This document shows, piece by piece, positions 7,832-17,800 of a stretch of 64,000 bases of DNA. The notes under the pieces were generated by a model. The model was not told the DNA's origin, did no database searches, and saw only the letters and a program-made list of their open reading frames with translations. The DNA comes from an uncultured Aquimarina sp. (GTDB taxonomy: Bacteria > Bacteroidota > Bacteroidia > Flavobacteriales > Flavobacteriaceae): NCBI GenBank assembly GCA_947498765.1, contig CANMLG010000016.1, forward strand, positions 1 to 64,000. The letters run 5' to 3'. Position numbers and translations under genes: made by a program. Within the stretch, counting starts at the first letter, position 1. Every line of letters starts with the position of its first letter.

Positions 7832-10800
7832 ATGAAAACAATTACAATGCTGATCAACTTATTGTTGACTAGCCTGTGTTTTGCGCAACTTACTACCAGC
7901 AATGGTATTGAATACGAGTTAAATGACAACACAGCCACAATTACTGATTATGTCGGCAGTAGTACCTCAGTTAGAATTCCTAGTACAATTGTAGATTCAG
8001 GAAAAACATACGCCGTTACGAGTATTGGGAAAAGAGCTTTTTTTAGAAATAACTTAACAAATGTTACTATTCCTGGTAGTGTAAGTAGTATTGGTGAGGA
8101 TGCTTTTTGGGATAATGATTTAACGAGTATTACTATTCCTAGTAGTGTTATCAGTATTGGAGAGGGCGCTTTTTTTAGAAATAACTTAACAAGTGTTAGT
8201 ATTCCTGATAGTGTAACTAGTATTGGTGAGGCTGCTTTTCAGGATAATGATTTAACGAGTATTACTATTGCTAATAGTGTAATTAGTATTGGGAAAAGAG
8301 CTTTTTTTAGAAATAACTTAACAAGTGTTAGTATTCCTGGTAGTGTGACTAGTATTGGTGAGGCTGCTTTTCAGGATAATGATTTAACGAGTATTATTAT
8401 TGCTAATAGTGTAACTAGTATTGGAGAGTCTGCTTTTTCAAGAAATAACTTAACAAGTGTTACTATTCCTGGTAGTGTGACCAGTATTGGAAAGTGGGTT
8501 TTTTCAAGAAATAGCTTAACAAGTGTTACTATTTCTAATGGGGTTAAAAGTATTGGTGAGTTAGCATTTTTTGATAATGATTTAACGAGTATTACTATTG
8601 CTAATAGTGTAACTAGTATTGGAAAGTCTGCTTTTTCACAAAATAACTTAACAAGTGTTACTATTCCTGGTAGTGTGACCAATATTGGACAGTCTGCTTT
8701 TTCAAGAAATAGCTTAACAAGTATTACTATTTCTAATGGGGTTAAAAGTATTGGTGAGTCCGCTTTTTTTGATAATGATTTAACAAGTGTTACTATTCCT
8801 GGTAGTGTAACTAGTATTGGCAAAAGTGCTTTTTTAAGAAATAAATTAGAAAATATTATTATACCTAATAATGTTACTAGTATTGGAGCGAGCTCTTTTG
8901 CAGAAAATAATTTAACTAATGTTTCTATTTCAAACAGTATTACTAGTATTGAGGCTGGTGTTTTCAGAGATAATAATTTAACAAGTGTTACTATTCCTAA
9001 AGGTGTTAAAAGCATAGGTAATCGTGCTTTTAACAATAACAGATTAACAAGTGTTAGGATTCCTAATAGTGTAATTAATATTGAGACCTGGGCTTTTCGC
9101 AATAATAGCTTAACAAGTGTTACTATTCCTAATAGTGTTAAAAATATTGGTAATAATGCTTTTGAAGATAATCGTTTAGTAAGCCTTACTATTCCCAATG
9201 GCTTAACTAATATTGGCCCTTATACTTTTCATAGTAACAACTTAAAAAGTTTAAAAATTCCAAATAGTATAACTAGTATTGACGATTTTGCTTTTTTCGG
9301 CAATGCCTTAACGCATGTTAGCATTCCTAATAGTGTTAAAAATATTAAGAGGTTTGCTTTTTTTAGAAATGAATTAGATAGTATTAACATCCCTAATAGT
9401 GTAACTAGTATCGGTGCACTATCTTTTGATAGTAATAAATTAACAAAAGTGACTCTTCCTAACAGTGTTACTAGTATAGATGTAGCGGCTTTCCGTAACA
9501 ATAAATTAATTAGTATTACTATCCCTGCAAGTGTAATCAGTATTGGGGATCATGCTTTTGAAAACAACAACTTAACAAGTGTGGTGTCAGAAAGTACAGA
9601 TCCTGCAATTTTGCCTATAGATGCTATAATTAACCGCGAAAAAATCGATTTAATGATTCCTGAAGGAACAGTAGCGATTTACGAAAAAGCAGGTTGGATA
9701 GGTTTTAGATCGGTATCCTTCATAGAAGCTGATCTTCCTTTTGAGTATACATTAAGTGAAATATCTTTAACCGCAACAATTACTGACTACACGGGTAGTA
9801 ATACATTGGTAAGTATTCCTAAAACCATTACAGATTCAGGAAAGACATATAGGGTTACTAGTATTAGAGATCGTGCTTTTTTAAACAAAAAGCTCGTTAG
9901 TGTTACTATTCCTAATGGTGTGACTTATATTGGGGCGCAAGCTTTTCGAGGTAATAGACTTACAAGTATTACTATTCCTAATAGCGTAACATTTATTGCA
10001 AGTCATGCTTTTTTTGAAAATAACTTAACAAGTGTTGTCATTCCTAATAGCGTAACTAATATGGGAGGTGGTGTTTTTGCAAATAATAACTTAACGAGTA
10101 TTACTATTCCTAATAGTTTAAAAAGTATTCGCTTTAGTACTTTTAGAGGGAATGACTTAACGAGTGTTACTATTCCTAATAGTGTGACAACAATTGAGTC
10201 TGGTGCTTTTTCAAATAATCGATTAACAAGTGTTATTATCCCAACTAGTGTGACAACAATTGAGTCTGGTGCTTTTTCAGGAAATGCCTTAACGAATGTT
10301 AGCATTCCTAACACTGTGAGTGAAATTGAATCTAATACTTTTTCAAGAAATAATTTAACAAGTATTACTATCCCTACTAGTGTAACAACTATTGAGAGGA
10401 GTGCTTTTCAGGATAATAGACTAACCAATGTTGTTATTCCTAATAGTGTAGCTACTATTGGAACTCAAGCCTTTTTTAAAAATAATTTGAGAAGAGTAAC
10501 TATTCCTACTAGTGTAACAACTATTGAGAGGAGTGCTTTTCGTGAAAATAATTTGAGAAGAGTAATTATCCCTACAAGTGTTACGAATATTGAAGAGTTT
10601 GCTTTTTTTAAGAATAAATTAGACAGTATTACTATCCCTAATAGCGTGACTAGTATAGGTGAACGCGCTTTTGATGAAAATGAATTAATGAGCGTTACCA
10701 TTCCTGAGAGTGTTACAAGTATTGGGAGTCGTGCTTTTGATAATAATAAATTAACTCGAGTTGTTTCAAAAAGTGCCACTCCTGCAACACTACCTTCAAG

Positions 10801-11920
10801 AGCGATTACCAAACGATCAAGTATCGATTTAATAATACCACAGGGAACAACGGCTGTTTATGAAGAAGCAGGATGGACAGGTTTTAAATCGGTATCATTT
10901 ATAGAAGCAGATCTTCCTTTTGAGTATGTGCTAAATGAAACATCTTTAACCGCAACAATTACTGACTACACGGGTAGTAGTACATCGGTAAGTATTCCTA
11001 AAACCATTACAGATTCAGGAAAAATATATAGAGTTACTCGTATTGATGATCGCGCTTTTTTTAATAAGAATTTGACCAGCGTTACTATTCCTAACAGTGT
11101 GATTAGTATTGGAAATAGTGCTTTTAGTAATAATAAACTAATTAGTCTTACTATTCCTGATAGTGTTATCAGCATTGATACTTTTGCTTTTATAAGAAAT
11201 GAATTAACGAGTGTTACTATTCCTAATAGTGTAACCCATATTGGTTTTAACGCATTTGCCTTCAATAATCTAACCGGAGTTACTATTCCTAATAGTGTAG
11301 TCAATATTGGCTTTGGTGCGTTTCGTGATAATGAACTTACAAATATTAGTATTCCTAGCAGTGTAACAAGTATTGGAGTTTCCGCTTTTTTAGGAAATAA
11401 ATTAACTAGTGTTACCATTCCTGAAGGGGTAACAACTATTGATCGGTTTGCTTTTTATAGAAATAAATTAGACAGTATTGCTATTCCTAATAGTGTAAAA
11501 ACTATTGGAGATCGTGCTTTTGATAGTAATAACTTAACAAGTGTTGTGTCAAAAAGTACGAATCCAGCAATATTACCCTCAAGAGCGATTACCAACCGAT
11601 CAAGTATCGATTTGATTGTACCTCAAGGAACTGCTGCTATTTATGAAAATAAAGGATGGACAGGTTTTAGATCGGTTAGGGAATTTAACACTAGCCAGTT
11701 TGCAAATATAGGTCAAAAGGTGTTGGATGTTTCTGGCAGTACGAATGGCGTTATACAATTTGAAATTTATGATCTTCTTGATAATGGTTTTAAGGTAAAA
11801 TCAGGAAAGGCAAAGAATATATCGGAAATCAATACCGATTATTTAAAACCAGGTATTTATGTTTTAAAAGCACAAACCCAGGAAGGTGCACTAACTACTA
11901 AAAAATTCATAAAAAAATAA
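7832..11920 (+). CDS. BspA-type leucine-rich repeat surface protein with T9SS sorting domain
   Basis: A 1362-residue secreted protein. Residues 1-19 are a signal peptide (ending CFAQ). The bulk is about 23-residue LRR_5/BspA repeats of the form LTSVTIPNSVTSIGxxAFxxN, which build a curved solenoid used by Bacteroidota surface proteins for adhesion. Three modules (about 25-630, 632-1024, 1025-1280) each begin with TATITDYTGS and a TITDSGKTYRV cap, and end with a degenerate cap (SIDLIIPQGT, AGWTGF). Residues 1282-1362 are a type A T9SS C-terminal sorting domain (EIYDLLDNGFKVKSG, YLKPGIYVLKAQ), so the product crosses the outer membrane by T9SS and is probably anchored there. It is monocistronic, with its own promoter element and terminator. 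The ligand is unknown. Confidence 0.92.
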   Translation: MKTITMLINLLLTSLCFAQLTTSNGIEYELNDNTATITDYVGSSTSVRIPSTIVDSGKTYAVTSIGKRAFFRNNLTNVTIPGSVSSIGEDAFWDNDLTSITIPSSVISIGEGAFFRNNLTSVSIPDSVTSIGEAAFQDNDLTSITIANSVISIGKRAFFRNNLTSVSIPGSVTSIGEAAFQDNDLTSIIIANSVTSIGESAFSRNNLTSVTIPGSVTSIGKWVFSRNSLTSVTISNGVKSIGELAFFDNDLTSITIANSVTSIGKSAFSQNNLTSVTIPGSVTNIGQSAFSRNSLTSITISNGVKSIGESAFFDNDLTSVTIPGSVTSIGKSAFLRNKLENIIIPNNVTSIGASSFAENNLTNVSISNSITSIEAGVFRDNNLTSVTIPKGVKSIGNRAFNNNRLTSVRIPNSVINIETWAFRNNSLTSVTIPNSVKNIGNNAFEDNRLVSLTIPNGLTNIGPYTFHSNNLKSLKIPNSITSIDDFAFFGNALTHVSIPNSVKNIKRFAFFRNELDSINIPNSVTSIGALSFDSNKLTKVTLPNSVTSIDVAAFRNNKLISITIPASVISIGDHAFENNNLTSVVSESTDPAILPIDAIINREKIDLMIPEGTVAIYEKAGWIGFRSVSFIEADLPFEYTLSEISLTATITDYTGSNTLVSIPKTITDSGKTYRVTSIRDRAFLNKKLVSVTIPNGVTYIGAQAFRGNRLTSITIPNSVTFIASHAFFENNLTSVVIPNSVTNMGGGVFANNNLTSITIPNSLKSIRFSTFRGNDLTSVTIPNSVTTIESGAFSNNRLTSVIIPTSVTTIESGAFSGNALTNVSIPNTVSEIESNTFSRNNLTSITIPTSVTTIERSAFQDNRLTNVVIPNSVATIGTQAFFKNNLRRVTIPTSVTTIERSAFRENNLRRVIIPTSVTNIEEFAFFKNKLDSITIPNSVTSIGERAFDENELMSVTIPESVTSIGSRAFDNNKLTRVVSKSATPATLPSRAITKRSSIDLIIPQGTTAVYEEAGWTGFKSVSFIEADLPFEYVLNETSLTATITDYTGSSTSVSIPKTITDSGKIYRVTRIDDRAFFNKNLTSVTIPNSVISIGNSAFSNNKLISLTIPDSVISIDTFAFIRNELTSVTIPNSVTHIGFNAFAFNNLTGVTIPNSVVNIGFGAFRDNELTNISIPSSVTSIGVSAFLGNKLTSVTIPEGVTTIDRFAFYRNKLDSIAIPNSVKTIGDRAFDSNNLTSVVSKSTNPAILPSRAITNRSSIDLIVPQGTAAIYENKGWTGFRSVREFNTSQFANIGQKVLDVSGSTNGVIQFEIYDLLDNGFKVKSGKAKNISEINTDYLKPGIYVLKAQTQEGALTTKKFIKK
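7990..11600 (+). repeat. Tandem 69 bp coding repeats (LRR array)
   Basis: The LRR region is built from a 69 bp unit with frequent near-identical stretches such as AGTGTTACTATTCCTAATAG. Neighbouring units are more alike than distant ones, a sign of unequal exchange. The repetition also produces long open frames on the opposite strand, which are not genes. Confidence 0.85.
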
Positions 11921-11967
11921 GTTGATTGTTTTTTAAATCAGTGTATTTGACAGTTTAGTAAAGTTAG

Positions 11968-12010
11968 CAAACTCTAGGAGCGAAAATTGGTTTCTAGAGT
12001 TTGTGTTTTA
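11968..12010 (+). terminator. Terminator of the LRR gene
   Basis: AACTCTAG and CTAGAGTT form an 8 bp stem (extended with one bulge) around a 16 nt loop, followed by TTTTGTGTTTTAT. It lies 48 nt after the LRR stop codon. Confidence 0.5.
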
Positions 12011-12012
12011 TC

Positions 12013-12177
12013 CCGAATTATGTATTGAAACTTTGTCATGAGGCTGTGATATACAATAAATACTAGTGTTTTCTTAATTTCAGCATAGCACCGTTATGGT
12101 TAAATTAAAAAACACAGTTTACGATAGTATTTGAAGTAGATCGCAGACGTAATAAATTTTTTAATGCATAATTCGGG
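12013..12177 (+). repeat. 165 bp palindromic MITE-like element, copy 2 (with target duplication)
   Basis: Terminal inverted repeats: CCCGAATTATGTATTGAAA (12013-12031) against TTTTAATGCATAATTCGGG (12159-12177), 17 of 19 matching. The interior is also an imperfect palindrome, so the whole element can fold into one long hairpin. It is flanked on both sides by TTTAT (12008-12012 and 12178-12182), a probable 5 bp target-site duplication. No ORF is present. It matches 196-360 in inverted orientation. This pattern fits a non-autonomous transposable element; no autonomous partner lies in the window. The remaining gap 12183-12242 shows nothing. Confidence 0.8.
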
Positions 12178-12242
12178 TTTATATAAAGAATGTTGTTGCA
12201 GATTATTTTGAGCATAGAATGTTTCATTTATATCAAATAAAA

Positions 12243-12314
12243 ACCCACTGAATTCAGGGGGGTAATTATCACTGAAAAGGGTGTTTTATATAGTGGTTGT
12301 TTTTTTGATTTTTG
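12243..12314 (+). promoter_or_regulatory. Shared surface-gene promoter element, copy 2
   Basis: An imperfect palindrome around CTGAATTCAG (12243-12263), then CACTGAAAAGGGTGTTTT (12270-12287), then GATTTTTG (12307-12314), a 7-of-8 match to TAnnTTTG, again exactly 37 nt from the CACT start. It precedes the barrel-TANFOR gene pair. Confidence 0.6.
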
Positions 12315-12382
12315 GTAAAATTTATTTTCCGAAAATTAATTTACTATGATTGTTAAAAATGATAGTAATCAAACACTAACTT

Positions 12383-14851
12383 TTGATTTTAAGAATACAC
12401 TATTGTATGTTGTTTTTTAGTTTTTCTGCAATAGTATTTGGACAGGATTTAGGGCAAATTGGCAAGGCTAAATTGTTCAAACTTACTGGTGGAATTACTG
12501 CGAATACTGTTTTTTATGACGGAACTTCGAATAGAGAGCCATTTACTTATTTTTTAAGTGGAAATGTAAACCTTAATATAAGTAATGTGTTTACTGTACC
12601 GTTTACATTTTCATACTCTAATCAAGAGTTCTTAAGCTCGAATCCTTTTTCATATAATCGACTAAGTATTCATCCATCATATAAATGGATTACTACACAT
12701 ATTGGTGATGTAAACATGACATTTTCGCCATATACATTAAATGGTCATCAATTTACAGGCTTAGGGGTTGATTTAACACCTAAAGGAGCATTTAAAATAA
12801 GTGCCATGTATGGTCGATTATTAAAAGAAGCTGAATATGACCCAGAGAATAATCAATCTCTGGTGGCATATAAAAGAATAGGATATGGAGTAAAGGCATC
12901 ATATGATTTTAAAAAAATTTCTATTGGAGCTATAGTATTTAAAGCAAAAGATGATGAGACATCTTTAAAAGAAGCAGTCCCTTTTGAATTAGAATTATTA
13001 CCAAAGGAAAATATTGTGGGAAGTATAGAAAGTACCATAAAACTTTTTGATAAAGCGGAGGTGCATTTTGAAATAGCCTCCTCGGTTATAACCGAGGATA
13101 TTAATGCCCAAGCTAACTCTGAGAATTCAACTATTTTATCAAGCTTAATAACCAATAATATTACTACAAAAACATATACGGCATACAATGCAGATTTTAC
13201 GTATCAAGTAGGTAAAGGTAGTGTGGGCTTAGGCTATGAGCGTGTAGCTCCTGAATACAGAACTTTAGGGGCTTATTTTTTTAATAATGATTTAGAAAAT
13301 ATTACCGTTAATGCCTCGCAAAATATATTGAAGGATAAAGTAAATGTTTCTTTTAATGCAGGCTTGCAAAAAGATGATTTAAACAACACTAAAAGTACCA
13401 AATTAAGGCGATTAGTAAGTGCGGCTAATATTACCTATACAGCCTCCGAAAAATTAAATTTTACAGGAGCCTATTCTAATTTTCAGTCATTTACAAATGT
13501 AAAAGATCAGTTTGATGCAATTAATGAAGTATCCCCTGTTGATAATTTAGATACATTAAATTTTAGACAAATATCACAAAGTGCAAACCTGAACACGAAT
13601 TATGTGCTTAAAAATTCTAAAACAAGAAGAGATAATATCAATTTAGGCTTATCATTTCAGAGTTCAAAAACCTTGCAAAATGATCAGGAAGCTACTAATG
13701 GGAATTCTGTTTTTTATAACTCGAATGCAGCTTATTCAATGGGCTTTCCAGAAAAGGATTTAGATATTGCAACCGCCGTTAATTTAAGTTATAATACCAT
13801 AGATCAAAATGATGGATTAACATTTGGGCCAACACTTTCGGTAAGCAAACGTTATTTGGATAAAAAATTAAGAACAAATGCATCAGTAAGTTACAATCAA
13901 ACTCAAAACAATGGTGAAAAACAAGGGGAAGTGACTAATGTAAGAATGAGAGGGAACTATACTTATTTGAAAAAACATAATTTTACGATTAACCTACTCT
14001 CTCAGTTTAGAAATTCAAATTCAAATTCTTCTCAAGATTTTACAGCAACATTAGCTTATAATTATAGTTTCAATCAATTTAAGCCGAAGCTTAAATTTTC
14101 AAAAAGAGTTAAATCAACTAGAGAAAGTAGAAACAAAAGAAATAAAGAATTTATAAAAATTAATTACAGAGATTCCTTATATGCGGGAACTAGAACGCTG
14201 ATTAATCAAAAGCTAGAACGACTGCAGAAAAATGCTCATTTTAGTCATATTCCCGCATATAAAAAAGGAGAGTTAACCATGCTAAGAGGTATTGTTTCTG
14301 ATCAAAAAAACAATAAAGAATATAAGATTAAAGCGCTAAACTTTTTAGATGAATTATATAGTTACGATGATTTTTTAGAAAATTATAATAAGCTTATTTA
14401 TAATACAATAGTGGAGCTTCAAAAAGATATGCTTCATTTAGATTATGCCTTTGAAAGTAGTTATGTAGCAGCAAAATTCAAATCTCAAGATCATCCGTTA
14501 GATGGTAAAACTATTGCGCAACAAAACAAGGCCAATAAAAATACTTTAGATGCGTATAAAAAACTAAAAAAAGAGGAAAATAAAACCCTAGACAAATTAA
14601 TTAGACATCGTTGGATGCTTCCTGTTATAGCCAGTTATAACAGCTATAGCAAAGTACAACGACCAGATGACTATTTAAAAGAACTTATGGAGGAGGAGAA
14701 AATAAATATTTTTCGAATGGTTGATAGAGAAAAAAGTCCACAAGAAATCAGCTCTTATATAATTACTAAAATCATTGATTTTTATTTTAAAAAATCTGAA
14801 AAACATATAAATCCATTAAAGTTCGAATTGAAGTACATTGATAAAAACTAA
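12383..14851 (+). CDS. Predicted outer-membrane beta-barrel protein with C-terminal helical domain
   Basis: An 822-residue protein, first gene of the surface cassette. The start is TTG at 12383, which gives a normal signal peptide with charged residues before LFFSFSAIVFGQ. The alternative ATG at 12407 leaves no positive charge, but cannot be excluded. Residues about 25-575 are rich in alternating hydrophobic/polar strands with short turns (AKLFKLTGGITANTVFYDG, INLGLSFQSSKT, VSKRYLDKKLRTNASVSYN), as in large outer-membrane barrels. Residues 580-822 are helical and highly charged, unlike the barrel part. It ends 3 nt before the TANFOR gene, so the two are co-translated. A role as outer-membrane anchor or export partner for the cassette is inference; no family name is assigned. 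Confidence 0.75.
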   Translation: MILRIHYCMLFFSFSAIVFGQDLGQIGKAKLFKLTGGITANTVFYDGTSNREPFTYFLSGNVNLNISNVFTVPFTFSYSNQEFLSSNPFSYNRLSIHPSYKWITTHIGDVNMTFSPYTLNGHQFTGLGVDLTPKGAFKISAMYGRLLKEAEYDPENNQSLVAYKRIGYGVKASYDFKKISIGAIVFKAKDDETSLKEAVPFELELLPKENIVGSIESTIKLFDKAEVHFEIASSVITEDINAQANSENSTILSSLITNNITTKTYTAYNADFTYQVGKGSVGLGYERVAPEYRTLGAYFFNNDLENITVNASQNILKDKVNVSFNAGLQKDDLNNTKSTKLRRLVSAANITYTASEKLNFTGAYSNFQSFTNVKDQFDAINEVSPVDNLDTLNFRQISQSANLNTNYVLKNSKTRRDNINLGLSFQSSKTLQNDQEATNGNSVFYNSNAAYSMGFPEKDLDIATAVNLSYNTIDQNDGLTFGPTLSVSKRYLDKKLRTNASVSYNQTQNNGEKQGEVTNVRMRGNYTYLKKHNFTINLLSQFRNSNSNSSQDFTATLAYNYSFNQFKPKLKFSKRVKSTRESRNKRNKEFIKINYRDSLYAGTRTLINQKLERLQKNAHFSHIPAYKKGELTMLRGIVSDQKNNKEYKIKALNFLDELYSYDDFLENYNKLIYNTIVELQKDMLHLDYAFESSYVAAKFKSQDHPLDGKTIAQQNKANKNTLDAYKKLKKEENKTLDKLIRHRWMLPVIASYNSYSKVQRPDDYLKELMEEEKINIFRMVDREKSPQEISSYIITKIIDFYFKKSEKHINPLKFELKYIDKN

Positions 14852-14854
14852 CTT

Positions 14855-17800
14855 ATGAAAAAACTCTTATTTATACTTGTAATACTCTTAGCTAGTTTTT
14901 TTAGGATTACTGCACAACGTTTTCCTGTTGTTGTAGTTCCTCAAGTGAATACACCAGCTCCAGTAAATTTTTATGATTATGCCAATGGAACTACCCTCAA
15001 TAGCCCATTAAGTGTCCAGTTATTATTTAATGACATCACGGTAAGTGATCGGCAAATACGCTTAAAAGTATTTTTTGAAGGGCAAGGCATAAATTTTGAA
15101 AGTCGAGATGTGGTAGTGGGCGCTTCTCCTTTATTTATTAGTGGTGGAGGACCACCTTTAGTATTATCTAATGTGGAGTTGGCTCCTTATTTTGAATTTC
15201 AGAATATCCAAGGAATTAACCCTAATGTATATAGGGAATCTATTCCAGAAGGTAATTATCAATTTTGTTTTGAAGTATTTGAATTTAATACAGGGGCAAA
15301 GTTGTCATCAAAAACCTGTGTGCCAGTTTTTATATTTAATAACCAACCTCCACTATTAAATTTACCATACAATGGTATAAATATAAAACCCGATGCAGTT
15401 GATAATATACTATTCCAATGGACACCTAGGCATATTAATGTAGGTAATGTAAGTTATAAGTTTAGTATAGTAGAAATATGGGACGATCGTGTTGATCCAC
15501 AAACTTCGTTTTTATCGGTACCCCCAATATTCGAAACAACAACATCAGCAACTTCGTTTTTGTATGGACCAAGTCAACCTTTGTTATTACCGTCAAAACG
15601 GTATGCCTGGAGAGTACAAGCTCAAGCTTTAGTAGGAGCAGAAGAAGTCGGCTTGTTTAAGAACGAAGGGAAAAGTGAAATTTTTTGGTTTTCTAGGTCC
15701 GAACCTTGTAAAACACTTTTAGAAGTAACGGCGGAACCAAAAGGGATTTCAAAAATTAATGTTTTTTGGGAAGAAGATGCGTCTGTATTTACAGAGTATA
15801 CTATAGCTTATCGAGAAGCTAAAAGGGAAAACTCTAAGTGGTTTACTAAAACAACGAATAGTGCATGGGCTACTATATGGGATTTAAAACCTGGGACTAC
15901 TTATGAATATAAAGTAAGAGCGAAATGTAAATACCAAACAGGAGAGTATTCGGAAATACAAGAAGTTACCACCAATCAAAAAGAATCAGATACCGATCAT
16001 TATCAATGCGGTATAACTCCCGATGTGATTTCTATTACAAATAGAGATCCACATGCAGGTTTATCTGTTGGGGATAGAGTAGTAGCAGGGGAATTTTTGG
16101 TAACGATTACTGAAATAGAAAATCAAGCAAATGGTAGAATTACAGGAAAAGGTTTTGTACCTATCCCTTACTTAAATAAAGTTAGGTTTGGAGTAACTTT
16201 TTCTAATATTTTGATCAACACAGAAAATCAATTAGCCGAAGGAGTAATTACTACCTTTTATGATGAAAAATTTGGAGAAGGAACTTCATTTGATGTTGAT
16301 TTAGATACAGATGTGACAGAAATAATTACAGGTGATACAGGCGTTTTTAAAGAAGAGTCTATTGCTTTTGAAATCAAAAATGTTGAAATTAATGAGGATG
16401 GCGCTATAGAAATCACTGGAGTTGATGGAGAAACAGCAATCATTAAAGGAGACCAAAATGTGGTTATTACGGATAGTGAAGGGACACCTTGGCGTGTGAA
16501 TAAAGAGGATGAGGTATCTAAAGAAACTGCCGCCGAAGGAGGAGCAGTTACGGCAAATAATACTTCAGGGGTTACAAAAGAAGGAGAAGTAGAAGCCTTA
16601 TCAAATACTATTGAAGTAAATTTTGTTTCTTCTGGGTTTTATGCCTTTGATCAATTACCCGACGGAGCTTCTGCGGCTATGGAAAATGAGTATTCGACTG
16701 TTGTAAATGATAAAAATGAAAAAGAAACTTTGGCATTTAAAGCAATTGCAAAATTAAAGGGAGAAGATATTGTAAAAGCAAAAGTTGATTTTAAAGACTC
16801 GGGTATAACAAAAAAAGATTTAATTTTTAAAACCAGTTCGGGTATAGCCATACCTCAATTAGAATGGAATGATAATGAAACAGAGGTAAGTTTAAAATTG
16901 AAAAATAAGTCTAGCTACTTAAATGAACAACTTTTAGCAACCGTAAAGAAAAAAGGAAAAGAGGTATTTGAAATAGTAGGGGCTTTAAATTTAACGCATT
17001 TAGGGAATGAAAATGTGCAAAATATAAAGCTTAGTATTGTTCCAATAAATAATGCTAACGTAAACACTAGTGTAAAAACTAAACTTAATGAGATTTACAA
17101 CAAGGTAGGAGTTAGTTTTGAGGTAACTATTACCGAAGCTTTTCAAATTCCAGAAACAATATGGAATGTAGAAAATGAAACAGCAAGCCAATTAGATATA
17201 GGAGATAGCAGTATTTTAAAACTATACACTCCAGAAGAAAATGCAATAAAAGATTACTTTAAATCTCAATTTAATTACCAAAAAGACCACTATTACGTGT
17301 TTGTAACTGATTTGCCAACATCAGCACCAGATACTAATGGTTTTATGCCGCTCAAAGGGCAGTTTGGTTTTGTGTTTACAAAAAATGATCGGGCAAGGAC
17401 TATAGCACATGAGTTAGGACATGGTATTTTTGGATTAACACATCCTTTTACTTCTTATAATACTCCACAAGGAAGTACTACATTATTAATGGACTATGGA
17501 AAAGGGGAGTTGTTAAATCATATGGATTGGAAACAAATTCATGCGCCTGGCTTTAAGTTGTATAATTTCCAAAATGATGCGGCAGGTGAGAGTAAAAAAG
17601 GGCAAAGTGATGATGAGAAAATGTTAGTGGTTTTAAATCATATAAAAGAAAATTTAAACAAGAAATCACAAGATGTTTTAAAATGGAAACAGCTTTCTAG
17701 AAAAAAACGAAATGGTCAGGCTAGCAGAAATGCAGACTATGGGCTGAAAGAAAAGGAATATAGCTTAAAGACCAAGAACGATGTTAAACTAAATTTCAAA

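Noticed and set aside
7714-7938. 74-codon minus-strand ORF
   Set aside because: It covers the promoter element and the start of the LRR gene on the other strand and shows no features of a real gene.
8371-11418. Long open frames on the minus strand opposite the LRR gene (up to 275 codons)
   Set aside because: They are periodic leucine/valine-rich shadows of the 69 bp repeats, with no signal, ribosome site or family match.
7990-11600. CRISPR-like regular repeats
   Set aside because: The 69 bp period is coding, without unique spacers, and translates as LRR units.
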